From Spirosoma aureum (GTDB lineage: Bacteria; Bacteroidota; Bacteroidia; Cytophagales; Spirosomataceae), in the NCBI RefSeq assembly GCF_011604685.1, contig NZ_CP050063.1, positions 7,295,001 to 7,359,000 on the forward strand: a stretch of DNA of 64,000 nucleotides. Reading direction: 5' to 3'. Both the position numbers and the translations under genes were made by a program. Below the pieces are notes generated by a model. It made no database searches and was not told the DNA's origin. It saw only the letters and a list, made by a program, of their open reading frames with translations. The first letter of the stretch is position 1. The number at the start of each line of letters is the position of its first letter. Positions 18,434 to 29,300 of this stretch are shown here, piece by piece.

Positions 18434-19126
18434 ATGCTGCAAAAAACACGGGGTATTGCCCTTAGTTATATTCGTTACCGCGAAACGTCCATAATTGCCC
18501 GCGTCTACACCGAAGAGTTTGGTTTACAGAGCTATATTGTCAATAGCGTTCGGACAGCCCGGAGTAAAAACAATAAAATCGCCCTGTTTCAGCCATTAAC
18601 GTTGCTGGATATGGTTGTTTATAACAAGCACGACCGCGAGTTACACCGGCTTTCGGAGATCAAGACCAGCCATCCGTTTCAGAGCCTGCCTTTTGAGGTA
18701 AGCAAATCAACGATTGCCATGTTCGTAACGGAAATGCTGAATAAAGTGCTGAAAGAAGAAGCGAGCAGCCCGATCCTGTTCCGGTTTCTGGTCGATTCAG
18801 TACTATTCCTGGAAGAGGCCCGCACGAACTACGAAAACTTTCACCTGACGTTTCTGCTGAAACTTTCGTTTTTTCTGGGATTTGGCCCCGAAAGTGCCCG
18901 CGAATTCGAGAGCCAGCTCCGGGAAAACTCCTATCCGTTCTTACCCGACGATGAGATGGATGCTGCGCTCAATAGCATGCTTCGCCAGCCGTATGGAACG
19001 GCAATCCGGATTTCGCGCTCGGCCCGTAACGAGTTGCTGGATGCCCTGGTGGCGTATTACCAGATTCATATTGACTCAATCGGTGAGGTAAAGTCGTTAC
19101 CCGTATTACGGGAAGTGCTGGGATAA
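18434..19126 (+). CDS. recO: DNA repair protein RecO
   Basis: A 230-residue RecO. The N-terminal OB-fold has LQKTRGIALSYIRYRETSIIARVYTEEFG, with the typical long Bacteroidota linker YIVNSVRTARSKNN, followed by the helical C-terminal domain. It loads RecA onto SSB-coated single-stranded DNA with RecR during RecF-pathway recombination. The zinc-finger cysteines of some RecO proteins are absent, as common in this phylum. Start at ATG 18434 with no better alternative. It ends 68 bases before the convergent lptB. Confidence 0.93.
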   Translation: MLQKTRGIALSYIRYRETSIIARVYTEEFGLQSYIVNSVRTARSKNNKIALFQPLTLLDMVVYNKHDRELHRLSEIKTSHPFQSLPFEVSKSTIAMFVTEMLNKVLKEEASSPILFRFLVDSVLFLEEARTNYENFHLTFLLKLSFFLGFGPESAREFESQLRENSYPFLPDDEMDAALNSMLRQPYGTAIRISRSARNELLDALVAYYQIHIDSIGEVKSLPVLREVLG

Positions 19127-19194
19127 TAAGTGTCGATAAAACATGAGTCATCCCGAATTTTGCAGGGATAGCTCCTATTTGCCGTAATGGGTAC

Positions 19195-19926
19195 TTAAAC
19201 TTTCCGTTTTAGCTCAAAATGCTGACCCAGGTAAAGTCGCCGAACCTGTTCATCACTGGCTAACTCTTCGGCAGTACCTTGCTTAAGAATTTTACCTTCA
19301 AAGAGCAGATAGGCCCGGTCCGTGATCGAGAGCGTTTCATTCACATTGTGATCTGTAATGAGAATACCGATGTTGCGGTGCTTCAATTTGGCGACAATGC
19401 TCTGAATGTCTTCTACGGCAATCGGGTCAACGCCCGCGAAAGGCTCATCGAGCAGAATAAACTTAGGATCAACAGCCAGCGCACGGGCAATTTCAGTGCG
19501 TCGGCGTTCGCCCCCGGAAAGTACCTTGCCTTTGCTCTTGCGAACATGCGTCAGGCTAAACTCAGCGAGCAGTTCTTCTACTTTTTCTTTGCGTTGACTT
19601 TTCGGCAAGTCGCTCATTTCGAGAACGGCAAGCACGTTTTCTTCGACCGATAGATCCCGAAATACGGATGCTTCCTGCGCCAGATAGCCAAGGCCGAGCC
19701 GTGCCCGTTTATACATGGGCAGGTCTGTAACATCGATATCATCAATAAAAACCTTACCACTATTGGGCTTCACCAAACCAACAGCCATGTAGAACGAGGT
19801 AGTCTTTCCGGCACCGTTTGGGCCAAGCAATCCTACAATTTCGCCTTGGGCCACCTGATACGACACGTTATTGTTGACCAGCCGCGACCCGTATTTCTTT
19901 ATTAAATTTTCAGTTCTAAGAATCAT
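19195..19926 (-). CDS. lptB: LPS export ABC transporter ATP-binding protein LptB
   Basis: A 243-residue ABC ATPase. It has Walker [10 protein letters not shown]-loop GYLAQEAS, signature [15 protein letters not shown], Walker [16 protein letters not shown] and switch His in ITDHN, all in the LptB wording. It powers LptFG extraction of lipopolysaccharide from the inner membrane towards LptC/LptA. No lptF, lptG or lptC gene is in the window, and the gene is single here, as is common in Bacteroidota. Confidence 0.95.
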   Translation of the reverse strand: MILRTENLIKKYGSRLVNNNVSYQVAQGEIVGLLGPNGAGKTTSFYMAVGLVKPNSGKVFIDDIDVTDLPMYKRARLGLGYLAQEASVFRDLSVEENVLAVLEMSDLPKSQRKEKVEELLAEFSLTHVRKSKGKVLSGGERRRTEIARALAVDPKFILLDEPFAGVDPIAVEDIQSIVAKLKHRNIGILITDHNVNETLSITDRAYLLFEGKILKQGTAEELASDEQVRRLYLGQHFELKRKV

Positions 19927-20551
19927 TCTGATGCGTTATCGAAAAACGGTCAGTACCGAATTGCCTTCATGCGTTAATGGCTGCTGCAAAGTTCGGGCTA
20001 ATACCATCTACTGCCAACTATTTTTGGTTTCGGGGAAAGCCTCCAACCGTTTATTAACAATTATTAATGACAACGCGGCCCATTTTCGACCGAATTGTGT
20101 GGTTAGTACCAACTATGCCCTGTCTGGTAGCGGACAAATAAAGAACTATTTCGTCTGGCTCTTTCAGACAAACCAGTCATCTGTTTAACAACGATATTCC
20201 CCTCAGTTCGTTCATCCCGAAGGTTTCGCATGCGTGAAAAGCAGGTCGTATTTACTTGACCTGAAAAGCGATGTCGTCTACGCTTCAACCACGTTTAGCC
20301 TCCAAGCGACCACGCTGGCTCAGCGATGCCGTACCGATTCGCATGACACAAAATAACCTGATGATGTATTTTCCAAGACTTTCGCAAAACCCCGTGCCAC
20401 TGTTGCTGGTGATGCATAAAAAAACCGTGGCACAGGGTTTTGCGAAAGTCCTGATTTTCATCGACCCATTTATAAAATCAGATTTTTAGGAATAACTGGT
20501 CAGCTAGTATAGATTCGGCCATTGATACGTTGATTCTGTTATCCATTCGTT
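19927..20551. other. divergent intergenic region between lptB and the Nif3-like gene
   Basis: About 625 bases without a convincing gene. It contains palindromic repeat copy B (20374-20453). Short ORFs here have no recognisable family and no consistent codon use. Both flanking genes must have promoters inside it. Confidence 0.5.
20374..20453. repeat. dispersed palindromic repeat, copy B
   Basis: An 80-base inverted repeat: left CAAGACTTTCGCAAAACCCC and right end reading the reverse complement with two or so changes, then inner GTGCCAC / GTGGCAC arms. Related to copies A (18093-18186) and C (36426-36515) by the ends and the inner core; the central part differs. Confidence 0.8.
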
Positions 20552-21649
20552 ATGACGCAAATTCGCGAACTGACCACTTATCTTGAAGCATTAGCACCGC
20601 TTGCTTATCAGGAGTCCTACGATAACTCCGGTCTGATCATTGGCGATCCTACTGCCGAAATTACGGGCGTTCTGGTTACGCTGGATGCGACTGAGGCTGT
20701 TGTAGACGAGGCCATTGCCAAAGGTTGTAATCTTGTTGTGGCTCACCATCCGATTGTCTTTAAAGGGCTTAAGAAACTCAATGGGAAAAACTATGTTGAA
20801 CGAACGGTCATCAGGGCCATCAAAAATGACGTAGCGATTTATGCTGCCCACACAAACCTGGATAACGTAGTTGGTGGGGTTAATTTCAAGATTGCTGAAA
20901 AACTGAACCTACAGAATGTACACGTACTGGCACCTAAATCGCAGGTGTTGAGCAAACTGGTCACGTTTGTTCCTGTGGCCGATACGCAACGAATTCTGGA
21001 CGCACTTTATGCCGCCGGAGCGGGCCAGATAGGCGATTATAAAAATTGCAGTTTTCGCGTAAGCGGCATGGGTACCTACCAGCCGGGCGAAACCGCACAA
21101 CCAGCAATTGGTGAGGTAGGTGAATACCACGAAGAGGCTGAAAACCGGATCGAGGTTATCATTCCGGCGCATCAGCAGGGGCAATTGTTGACGGCTCTTA
21201 GACAGGCACATCCCTATGAGGAGGTCGCTTATTATTTAACCGCATTAGACAATACAAATCAGGAAGTTGGTTCGGGAGCCGTTGGCGATTTGCCGGAGCC
21301 ACTGGATGGTCAGACCTGGCTAAGCTATTTGAAAGACAAAATGCGTCTTAATCTGATTCGATATACACCCTTACCCAACCGCCCAATCAGGCGAGTAGCG
21401 GTATGTGGGGGCGTCGGAAGCTTTTTGCTGCCCGATGCGATACGGGCAAACGCCGATGTTTTTGTGACGGCAGACTATAAATACCACGAATTTTTTGATG
21501 CCGACGGACGCATTGTCATCTGCGATATCGGGCACTATGAAAGTGAAGTCTTTACAAAAGAGTTAATTAGCCAGCATTTGGCAAAAAAATTCACTACTTT
21601 TGCGGTAATTTTATCAGAAACTGACACTAATCCGGTTAGCTATTACTAA
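20552..21649 (+). CDS. Nif3-like dinuclear metal centre hexameric protein
   Basis: A 365-residue NIF3/YbgI-family protein of the long form, with a PII-like domain inserted between the two metal-binding halves. Seen are SYDNSGLIIGD at the N terminus, VVAHHPIVFKG (metal His pair), YAAHTNLDNV and, near the C terminus, VCGGVGSFL, TADYKYHEFFDA and DIGHYESEVF. Often called a GTP cyclohydrolase I type 2 homologue, but its function is not settled. It is followed at 127 bases by the zinc-ribbon protein, a frequent neighbour in this phylum as far as I recall. Confidence 0.92.
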   Translation: MTQIRELTTYLEALAPLAYQESYDNSGLIIGDPTAEITGVLVTLDATEAVVDEAIAKGCNLVVAHHPIVFKGLKKLNGKNYVERTVIRAIKNDVAIYAAHTNLDNVVGGVNFKIAEKLNLQNVHVLAPKSQVLSKLVTFVPVADTQRILDALYAAGAGQIGDYKNCSFRVSGMGTYQPGETAQPAIGEVGEYHEEAENRIEVIIPAHQQGQLLTALRQAHPYEEVAYYLTALDNTNQEVGSGAVGDLPEPLDGQTWLSYLKDKMRLNLIRYTPLPNRPIRRVAVCGGVGSFLLPDAIRANADVFVTADYKYHEFFDADGRIVICDIGHYESEVFTKELISQHLAKKFTTFAVILSETDTNPVSYY

Positions 21650-21775
21650 TGAATAATGTATAATGTAAGGACTCTGAATTGATTAATTTTCAGCTCGTTA
21701 GTATATACCCCATTATACATTAAACCGCATGGGCGGTCCAGATTAGGCATTATACTTTAAAACAAAAATCTCCGA

Positions 21776-22531
21776 ATGGAACTGACGATTGCGCAAAAAT
21801 TAGACGCTCTTCTTAAACTGCAATCCCTTGACTCTCAACTAGACGAACTCATAAAAATTCGCGGTGGTCTGCCCGAAGAGGTCCGTGATCTGGAAGATGA
21901 TATTGCCGGATTCGAAACTCGGATAGGTAAGTTCCAGGCTGAAATCAAGACGTTGGAAGACGATATTGAGCGCAACCGGGTTGCCAAGAAAGACGCCGAA
22001 AAGCTGATTACCAAATACAAAGATCAGCAAATGAACGTGCGCAACAACCGCGAATTCGATGCCATCTCCAAGGAAATCGAATTGCAATCGCTCGAAATCG
22101 AACTAGCCGACAAGCGAATCAACGAAGCACAATTTCGGGTTCGGGGCAAGGAAGAAGAAATTAAGACTACGCAGGCTGCGCTTAACGAACGGAAAGAAGA
22201 TCTGAAGGCAAAGAAGCAGGAACTGGATCAGATTACGTCGGAAAGCCAGGAAGAAGAAAAGGAGATTATCAAGCAGCGCGACCAGCAGGCAACAACCATC
22301 GAACCGCGCTTATTGAACTCCTACAATAAAATCCGGAGCAATGCCCTCAATGGCCTTGCGGTCGTTATGGTGAAACGGGGTGCTTGTGGTGGTTGCTTTA
22401 ATGTAGTACCCCCGCAGCGTCAGGCCGACATTAAAGACAAGAAAAAAATCATCGTTTGCGAACATTGCGGCCGCATTTTTGCCGATGTAGAAGGCGTGCC
22501 CGAACCAGCTCCAGTTGGCCGGGGTCGGTAG
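21776..22531 (+). CDS. coiled-coil protein with C-terminal zinc ribbon (C4-type)
   Basis: A 251-residue protein made of a long charged coiled coil (about 15-180) and a C-terminal zinc ribbon with Cys204-GG-Cys207 and Cys228-EH-Cys231. It matches the CT398-like / DUF-type zf-RING_7 family, whose role is not established; a structural homologue in Chlamydia binds sigma-54 and secretion components. It probably forms one unit with the preceding Nif3-like gene and is closed by a hairpin right after its stop. Confidence 0.9.
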   Translation: MELTIAQKLDALLKLQSLDSQLDELIKIRGGLPEEVRDLEDDIAGFETRIGKFQAEIKTLEDDIERNRVAKKDAEKLITKYKDQQMNVRNNREFDAISKEIELQSLEIELADKRINEAQFRVRGKEEEIKTTQAALNERKEDLKAKKQELDQITSESQEEEKEIIKQRDQQATTIEPRLLNSYNKIRSNALNGLAVVMVKRGACGGCFNVVPPQRQADIKDKKKIIVCEHCGRIFADVEGVPEPAPVGRGR

Positions 22532-22547
22532 GTGATTAATCTAATTA

Positions 22548-22582
22548 GCAAAAAAGGTCGTCTAACTGGCGACCTTTTTTGC
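22548..22582. terminator. perfect hairpin terminator
   Basis: A 13-bp perfect stem (22548-22560 with 22570-22582) whose arms carry an A run on one side and a T run on the other, so it can work on either strand. It lies 16 bases after the zinc-ribbon gene and in front of the TPR gene; it supports a start of the TPR gene downstream of it. Confidence 0.8.
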
Positions 22583-22597
22583 TATACTGCGTTTGCT

Positions 22598-24109
22598 ATG
22601 CTGATGATCGTCAGACCTATTTCGGTATTAACAGCCGCTCTATTTTTAGTGTCCTGCTGCGTTCATGCACAGGATTTCGTCTGGACACCAGGTTTGCAGC
22701 GTGCCTATACGGATCTCCAAAAACTGAAGCTCCAGTCGGCCCGGCAGGCTTTAGTGAAAGAAAGTAGCCAGAACGGTGTCCGCATTTTTCTGGATGATTA
22801 CGCAGATATGCTCACCCTTGTCACCTCCGACGATGACCGGGCTTATGCTGACATGAGCGACCGCGAAGATGAGCGACTGGATGCGCTTAATGCCTTAGAT
22901 GAAAACTCGCCGTGGCAGCGTGTCATTCAGGCAGAAGTCCGGCTCCATTGGGCGTTTGTAAAGTTGAAATTTGGCAAAGAACTCAGTGCGAGCTGGGATG
23001 TTATCCGGGCCTATAAGTTACTGGCCGCCAACCAGAAAAAATTTCCCCATTTTCTACCGACCTATAAATCGCTGGGAACACTGCATATCATGATTGGGTC
23101 AGTGCCGGACAACTACGTCTGGGTGGCCAACCTGCTTGGATTACATGGAAATGTTCAACAGGGTCAGCAGGAGTTGCAGCAAGCGGAACAGGACCCTACC
23201 TTCAGGCTCGAAGCCCAGCTTATTTCGCTGATGGTGAAAGCATACGTCCTGAAATTCTCGGAAGCCGACGGTAAGGATTTACAGCGGTTGGTAAGCGACA
23301 ATCAGGATAATCTGCTTTTGCATTTTTTCGGGGCAACCATCGAGCAGAAAAATGGCCATAGCGAGCAGGCGCTTACTTATTTACTGACACGTCCTACTGG
23401 GTCAGCCTATCCGTCAATGCCAGTCATCGAAAATATTTTAGGCGATATTTACCTGCAAAAGGGGCAGAATTCAACGGCGATCAATCACTTCCAGCAATTT
23501 CTGACTACGTATAAAGGCCAGAATTTTTTGAAAGATTCATATTATAAGTTATTTCTCTGCCACTGGCTGGCCAATTCGCCTGATAGTAAAGCAAGGCTAT
23601 TTCTACAAAAACTGATAACCGTCGGCCGAACGACAGTTGAATCGGATAAGGCCGCGCAGAAATTCGCCGAAGCGTTTCTGAAGCGGGGCGGATCGCCCAA
23701 TCAGAAAGTATTGATGCGAGCCCGGCTTGCCTCCGACGGTGGATTTACGGATAGTGCGCTGGCTTATCTTCGTCCTTTCAGTGAAGCCAGCTTTTCATTG
23801 ACGGTCGAGAAAGCCGAATATAATTACCGTCTTGGCCGTATCTACCAGCGCCGAAACGATGCCGATGCGGCCCTTCCTTATCTTAACCGGGCATTAGTTC
23901 TTAGCGAATCCCGCGATGATAGCCGGGAGCAATCATCCTTCGGTGCAACGGCGGCTCTACAATTAGGGTATATCTATCAACTGAAGGGCGACCGTATTCG
24001 GGCGCGGTCATTTTTCCAGAAAGCACTTAGTTTCAAGCACCACGAGTATAAAAACAGTGTCGACAATAAAGCGCGAGCGGCTCTAAGTCAGTTGTCACAA
24101 AACACTTAG
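22598..24109 (+). CDS. exported tetratricopeptide-repeat protein
   Basis: About 503 residues from ATG 22598 (or ATG 22604). The frame is open to a GTG at 22532, but that stretch holds the terminator hairpin of the preceding gene, so the later start is preferred. A signal segment (LTAALFLVSCCVHA-QDF) could be cleaved after the Ala or lipid-modified at a Cys. The rest is helical with TPR-like pairs, e.g. GDIYLQKGQNSTAINHFQQF and LGYIYQLKGDRIRARSFFQKA. Probably a periplasmic scaffold; no partner is evident. It has a conserved-looking N-terminal half without TPRs. Confidence 0.85.
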   Translation: MLMIVRPISVLTAALFLVSCCVHAQDFVWTPGLQRAYTDLQKLKLQSARQALVKESSQNGVRIFLDDYADMLTLVTSDDDRAYADMSDREDERLDALNALDENSPWQRVIQAEVRLHWAFVKLKFGKELSASWDVIRAYKLLAANQKKFPHFLPTYKSLGTLHIMIGSVPDNYVWVANLLGLHGNVQQGQQELQQAEQDPTFRLEAQLISLMVKAYVLKFSEADGKDLQRLVSDNQDNLLLHFFGATIEQKNGHSEQALTYLLTRPTGSAYPSMPVIENILGDIYLQKGQNSTAINHFQQFLTTYKGQNFLKDSYYKLFLCHWLANSPDSKARLFLQKLITVGRTTVESDKAAQKFAEAFLKRGGSPNQKVLMRARLASDGGFTDSALAYLRPFSEASFSLTVEKAEYNYRLGRIYQRRNDADAALPYLNRALVLSESRDDSREQSSFGATAALQLGYIYQLKGDRIRARSFFQKALSFKHHEYKNSVDNKARAALSQLSQNT

Positions 24110-24239
24110 CCAGCTTTTTTGGTATACTCGTAAAGGTCAGCTTCGACTAATGACGAAAATTGTTCAATAAATACCAGATTTGATCAATATAAAATCACAT
24201 GGGTCGTCTTTAGCGTTTGTATACTAGGGTCAATAACCA

Positions 24240-24848
24240 TTGGAACGTTTTACAGCAGCCACTTATCGGGATTTATCTCCTCAGGAGCTATGGCAACGCT
24301 TCAAAGCAGGAGACGAACGGGCTTTGGGAGAGCTGGCCAGGGAGCATTATCCTGGATTGTATAACTATGGCCTGCGTTTAACCACCGACTCCGAACTGGT
24401 TTGGGATACGATTCAGGATCTTTTTCTGGAATTATGGGATCACCGAGAAACGGTCGGAAATGCCGTTTTCGTTAAAACCTACCTGCTCAAAGCGCTCCGC
24501 TATAAATTATTGAAGACGAGGGCACATCAATCTCCAATCCATATTGACGATTCAGACCAGGTTGGCCCGTTCTCGGTATCAATTGAAGATGAAATAATTG
24601 ATCAGGAGGTGCATACGGAACAGGCCCGGCTATTGCATCAATTGATGGCGGGCCTCACCAAGCGTCAGCAGGAAGTGCTTTATCTACGATTCTATCAGAA
24701 TCTGGATAATCACGAAATTGCCCAGATTATGGGCATGGAACGACAAAGCGTTGCCAACCTTCTGCATCGGACCTTTAAAGAACTCAGAAGCCACTGGTCT
24801 CCTGATTTGCTCCTTTCGCTTTTGCTGCTACTCCTCCCAAAACGGTAG
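24240..24848 (+). CDS. ECF RNA polymerase sigma factor, FecI-like
   Basis: A 202-residue ECF sigma factor beginning at a TTG codon. Region 2 includes LGELAREHYPGLYNYGLRL and the DTIQDLFLELWDHR helix; region 4 includes LTKRQQEVLYLRFYQNLDNHEIAQIMGM and the recognition helix RQSVANLLHRTFKELR. The next gene encodes a FecR anti-sigma and then SusC and SusD follow, the standard Bacteroidota arrangement in which the TonB receptor signals to the anti-sigma. It should direct transcription of the SusC/SusD locus. A hydrophobic Leu-rich tail at the C terminus is common in this group. Confidence 0.92.
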   Translation: MERFTAATYRDLSPQELWQRFKAGDERALGELAREHYPGLYNYGLRLTTDSELVWDTIQDLFLELWDHRETVGNAVFVKTYLLKALRYKLLKTRAHQSPIHIDDSDQVGPFSVSIEDEIIDQEVHTEQARLLHQLMAGLTKRQQEVLYLRFYQNLDNHEIAQIMGMERQSVANLLHRTFKELRSHWSPDLLLSLLLLLLPKR

Positions 24849-24958
24849 CAAACAAACAATTGTATTCTAGGCGAAAAAAATTTTACATTTTTTTGAGTAT
24901 TGGCAGGCAAAGAATAGCACTATAGGGTTAGAAGCAACCGTGTGCTTTCTGCGCTGCT

Positions 24959-26074
24959 ATGGACTACAAGATTTACAACGCTGAAGATTTTCTGTTCGAC
25001 GAGTCATTTCGCCAATGGGTAGGTGGAACATCTCCCCAGGCTACTGTATTCTGGGAACAATGGCTGATAGAAAATCCGGATCGGGCCGATGTAGTCAGGC
25101 AGGCGAAGGAACTTGTACGTGCCTTAACCAATGAATACCGCGATAATGCAACGAAAGACCGTATCGATAGCGAACTCAGCCAGTTGATGCAACGGGCCTC
25201 CGAGCGTCGGGATGCTGAAGTAGAAACACTTGTGCGATCGATCTGGCAACAATCCTGGTGGCGGTGGGCAGCAGCCGCTTCTATTCTCGTTACGGTTGGG
25301 TTAGGGATTTGGTTGTATCGGTATACGTATGAGCACGCACAACCGGCACCTTACGCCCACTTGACAAAAGCAGCCGGCATTCTGCTCCAGGAAAAAGTAA
25401 ATGACAGCAATCGGGTTGTCAATGTCGTACTTGGCGATGGTAGTGTTGTAACCCTACGCCCAAAGAGCCGTTTAAGTTACCCCAAACAGTTCGGATCAAG
25501 CAACAGAACGGTTTACCTGAATGGGGAAGCTTTTTTCGACGTGGTCAAAAACCCCGCTAAACCGTTTCTGATCTACGCCAACCAAACGGTCACTAAAGTC
25601 CTGGGAACGAGCTTTTTGGTACGGGCTTTTGAAAACGAAAAAGCCGTAATTGTAACGGTAAGAACTGGACGGGTATCGGTTTTTAAGCAACAGGATTTCG
25701 AGAAAGCTCAGCGATCCGGCCTGCGACAGATTCAGGGCGTCATCCTGACTCCAAATCAACAAATGACATACAATCTGGCCGATAATCAGCTGATGAAGGC
25801 ACTGGTTGAGAAGCCTAAAGCATTGATGCCCGAAACGATTAGCCGCGAGCAGATATTCGAGGATGCTCCCGTCGCTAAGGTTTTTTCAACCATTGAGCAT
25901 ACCTATGGCGTGAAACTGCTTTACAACGAAGCTGATCTGTCAACTTGCCTGGTGAATCTTACGTTTTCGACTGAAAGCCTGCTTGAACGACTCGATGTCG
26001 TTTGTCAGACCATTGGCGCTACGTATGAGGTGCTGGATGGGCAGATCGTCATTACCAGTAAAGGCTGCAAATAA
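24959..26074 (+). CDS. FecR-family anti-sigma factor
   Basis: A 371-residue single-span membrane protein. The cytoplasmic part (1-98) binds the sigma factor; a transmembrane helix lies at about 101-120 (WRWAAAASILVTVGLGIWLY); the periplasmic FecR domain follows, with GDGSVVTLRPKSRLSYP, VYLNGEAFFDVVKN and TKVLGTSFLVRAF. The C-terminal part (about 295-365) is the STN-like DUF4974 domain. It should hold the ECF sigma factor until the N-terminal domain of the SusC protein at 26349 signals ligand uptake. Confidence 0.93.
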   Translation: MDYKIYNAEDFLFDESFRQWVGGTSPQATVFWEQWLIENPDRADVVRQAKELVRALTNEYRDNATKDRIDSELSQLMQRASERRDAEVETLVRSIWQQSWWRWAAAASILVTVGLGIWLYRYTYEHAQPAPYAHLTKAAGILLQEKVNDSNRVVNVVLGDGSVVTLRPKSRLSYPKQFGSSNRTVYLNGEAFFDVVKNPAKPFLIYANQTVTKVLGTSFLVRAFENEKAVIVTVRTGRVSVFKQQDFEKAQRSGLRQIQGVILTPNQQMTYNLADNQLMKALVEKPKALMPETISREQIFEDAPVAKVFSTIEHTYGVKLLYNEADLSTCLVNLTFSTESLLERLDVVCQTIGATYEVLDGQIVITSKGCK

Positions 26075-26228
26075 GTATCAAGCTATTAATCAATACAATA
26101 GCGTTATCAAAACTACCTTAGTCAGTCAATAGTCCAATTACCTTTAACCCTGAAGCAATACGAATTTTAACCCCACTTTTTTACAGCCCGCCTATGAAGC
26201 AGTAGCCAACCTATTCACAAAAAAAAGC

Positions 26229-26251
26229 CAGTGATGATTCCGGCATCACTG
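26229..26251 (+). terminator. small hairpin in the FecR-SusC gap
   Basis: An 8-bp stem (26229-26236 with 26244-26251) in the 274-base gap between the anti-sigma gene and SusC. No T run follows. It may end the sigma/anti-sigma transcript, leaving SusC with its own sigma-dependent promoter. The rest of the gap shows no gene. Confidence 0.45.
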
Positions 26252-26348
26252 ACTCAAAAAGCACCCTTGTCTGATACCCTCATTTTACATGAGGCAGGGG
26301 GTTCTTTGTCCATTCCAAAATTCAAATAGCCAAAAAACAAGCAAAAGT

Positions 26349-29300
26349 ATGAAAGAACTTCGACAACCGCTTAGCCTGTTGCGTAGACTTATGAAATTTA
26401 CTGTCTATCAGTTACTAATAGCGGCTATGGTAGCCGGTCTGGCTGCGGCCCGCCCGGTTGAAGCACAGCAAGTCATGGATCAGCGCATTACACTCCGCGC
26501 CGATAACCTGACGATGAAATCTGTGCTCAATCAATTGGGACGCCAGGCCGACGTACGTTTTGCCTACCGATCAGCTCTTAAGCAGTTGAATAGTCACGTT
26601 TCACTAAACGCTACCAATCAGAGATTAGGTGAAATTCTCGATCAATTGCTAAGACCGCTTGAAGTTACCTATTACGTTAAAGGGCGTCAGATTATCCTGA
26701 ATCAAGAACCAGCAGCCCCTAGAGCGCCCGAAGAGTCCACGCGAACAAACGATGAAGCGTTCAACGATCGCTCCCTATCAGGAACGGTTACTGATGAAGC
26801 CGGTGTCGGCCTTCCGGGTGTAAGTGTCGTTGTAAAAGGAACCCAGCGCGGTACAACCACGGATGCCACCGGCCAGTTTCGCATGACGCTGCTCACCGGC
26901 GACGATGTTCTGGTTTTTAGCTTTGTTGGCTACCTGTCTCAGGAGGTTACGGTAGGAAATCAGACAGCCGTAACCGTCAGACTAGCCACCGACACCAAAA
27001 ACCTGAGCGAAGTCGTCGTCGTTGGTTACGGCACACAAAAACGGTCAGATTTAACGGGTTCCATCTCCTCCGTAAAAGCGGAAGATGTAAAAAACCTGCC
27101 GGTTCGGAGTATAAACGAAGCCCTGCAAGGTCGGGCTGCGGGCGTTCAGGTAACCCGGAATGACGGGTCGCCGGGGGCCAGCTCCGACATTGTCATACGG
27201 GGCGTGGGCTCCATTGGTGGTATGTCTCCCCTCTATATCGTGGATGGGATTCGTATGTCGGCTGGCAATAACTTCAACTTACAGGATGTCGAATCGATTG
27301 AGATTCTGAAAGATGCCAGTGCTGCCGCCATTTATGGTGCTCAGGCGGCTGGCGGGGTTGTACTGGTAACTACCAAGCGGGGAAGCGGTACCGACCGAAT
27401 GAAAATCAATTTCAATGCCTATTACGGTGTTCGGCAACCCCGAAACCTGTATAAAATGCTGAACACGGCCGACTACATTGCGGCCAAGAAAGCATTTGGC
27501 GTGAGTACTACCGGCTGGGGCGATCCAACTACATTGCCCGATAACGACTGGGTGAAAGATCTGTATACGAATGGCTCCGATCAGAGCTATTCGCTCTCCC
27601 TGTCTGGTGCTACGGCCAAAACCAATTACTATTTATCGGCCAACTACCAGCGCGAAGGAGGAACCCTGATCGACAACTGGTTTGATCGGTATGGGCTTCG
27701 TTCGAATGCAGATTTCAAGATCAATAAAAAATTAAAGGTCGGCGAAACGTTGTATGCCTGGAAAACCGGCAATAACCCGGTTCAAACAAGCACGTTTCCG
27801 TTCCGTTCAGCCCCCGTTGTTCCCATCTATGATCCTACCAATTCAGCCTATGGTGGCTGGGCCAAAACCGGTACGTTTTTTACCGGTCCCAATCTCGTCG
27901 GGCAGGAATACCAGAACCACATGCTGAACGAACAATATGCACTGGAAGGGAATATCTATGCAGAATGGGAAATTCTTAGCGGGCTCAGCCTTCGCTCCAC
28001 ATTCGGAGCCTCGATCTATAACGTAAAGAATTACAAATTCACGGAAGCCTACGACTACGGCACGGTGGCGAATCATAATGCATTCCTGAGTCGCGATGTC
28101 AATAACCAGCGGAACCTGACGGCCAACTTTGTGCTGACCTACGGCAAAACGATTGGTCAGAACGATTTCAAAATACTGGCCGGATATGAAGCCTACAAAT
28201 CAGACCTCAGCTCGTTACATGGTGAGGCTCAGAGCTTTCCCTACGTTACGTATAACCTGGGTCTGACCTCTAACCCCAGCAGCTACGTAGCCAGCGGTGG
28301 CGAATTCCCCCAGACCCGGTTGCTCTCCCAGTTTGGCCGGGTCAACTACACCTACGCCAACAAATACCTGCTGACGGCTACGGTTCGCCGGGATGGTTCT
28401 GACCGATTCGGCCCTGCCAACAAATTCGGTGTTTTCCCGTCTGCCTCAATTGGCTGGAAACTAAACGAAGAAGCGTTTATTCAGGAGAATCTGAGCTACG
28501 TTTCGAACCTAAAACTTCGTGCCAGCTACGGAAAACTGGGAAGTACTAGCAGCATTCCTCAATACACCTATCAGAACTCCTACGGCGGCACGAATGCCAT
28601 TACCAGCATGGGTCTGCCCGATGGCTCCCGTTTTAAGGGATATGCCCTGACGGCTCAATTGGCCAATCAGGATATAAAATGGGAATCGGTGCTTCAAACC
28701 GACATCGGTCTGGATATTGGCCTGTTGAAAAACGCCCTGAATATCACCGTCGATTGGTACAGTCGCCAGACAAACGATATGATTTATCAGGTTCCCGTGC
28801 CTATGTCTACCGGTTTTGGCAGCTCGACGGTTTACACCAACATCGGTCAGATGAGCAACAAAGGGCTTGAACTGGCTATCGATTATCGGGGCAAAAAAGG
28901 CGACTTCACCTATGGCATTACCGCCAATGCCGCCTTTAACAGCAACCTGGTAAAAAAACTGGACGGCACGAACAACAATCCGATTAATGACGGCCCGGCC
29001 GGAGATTATCTGGAAAGTGTGGTTTCCCGTACGCAGGCCGGTCAGCCGCTGGGACAGTTTTACGGCTATAAAACGGATGGAATTTTCCAGAGTGATGCCG
29101 AGGTAGCTGCCCTCAACCAAAAGGCGCAGGAAGCGGCTGGTGGAACGGCAACTGGTGTTTACTACCAGGCAGCTGCTACGGGCGCCGGTGATCTGAAATT
29201 CAAAGACATAAACGGAGACGGGAAAATTACCACCGCCGATAAAACCTTCATTGGTAATCCGTGGCCGAAAATGACGTACGGTTTTACGCTCAGTATGGGT

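Noticed and set aside
22532..22597. GTG start of the TPR protein at 22532
   Set aside because: The stretch encodes the stem of a terminator hairpin and would put extra residues before the signal peptide.
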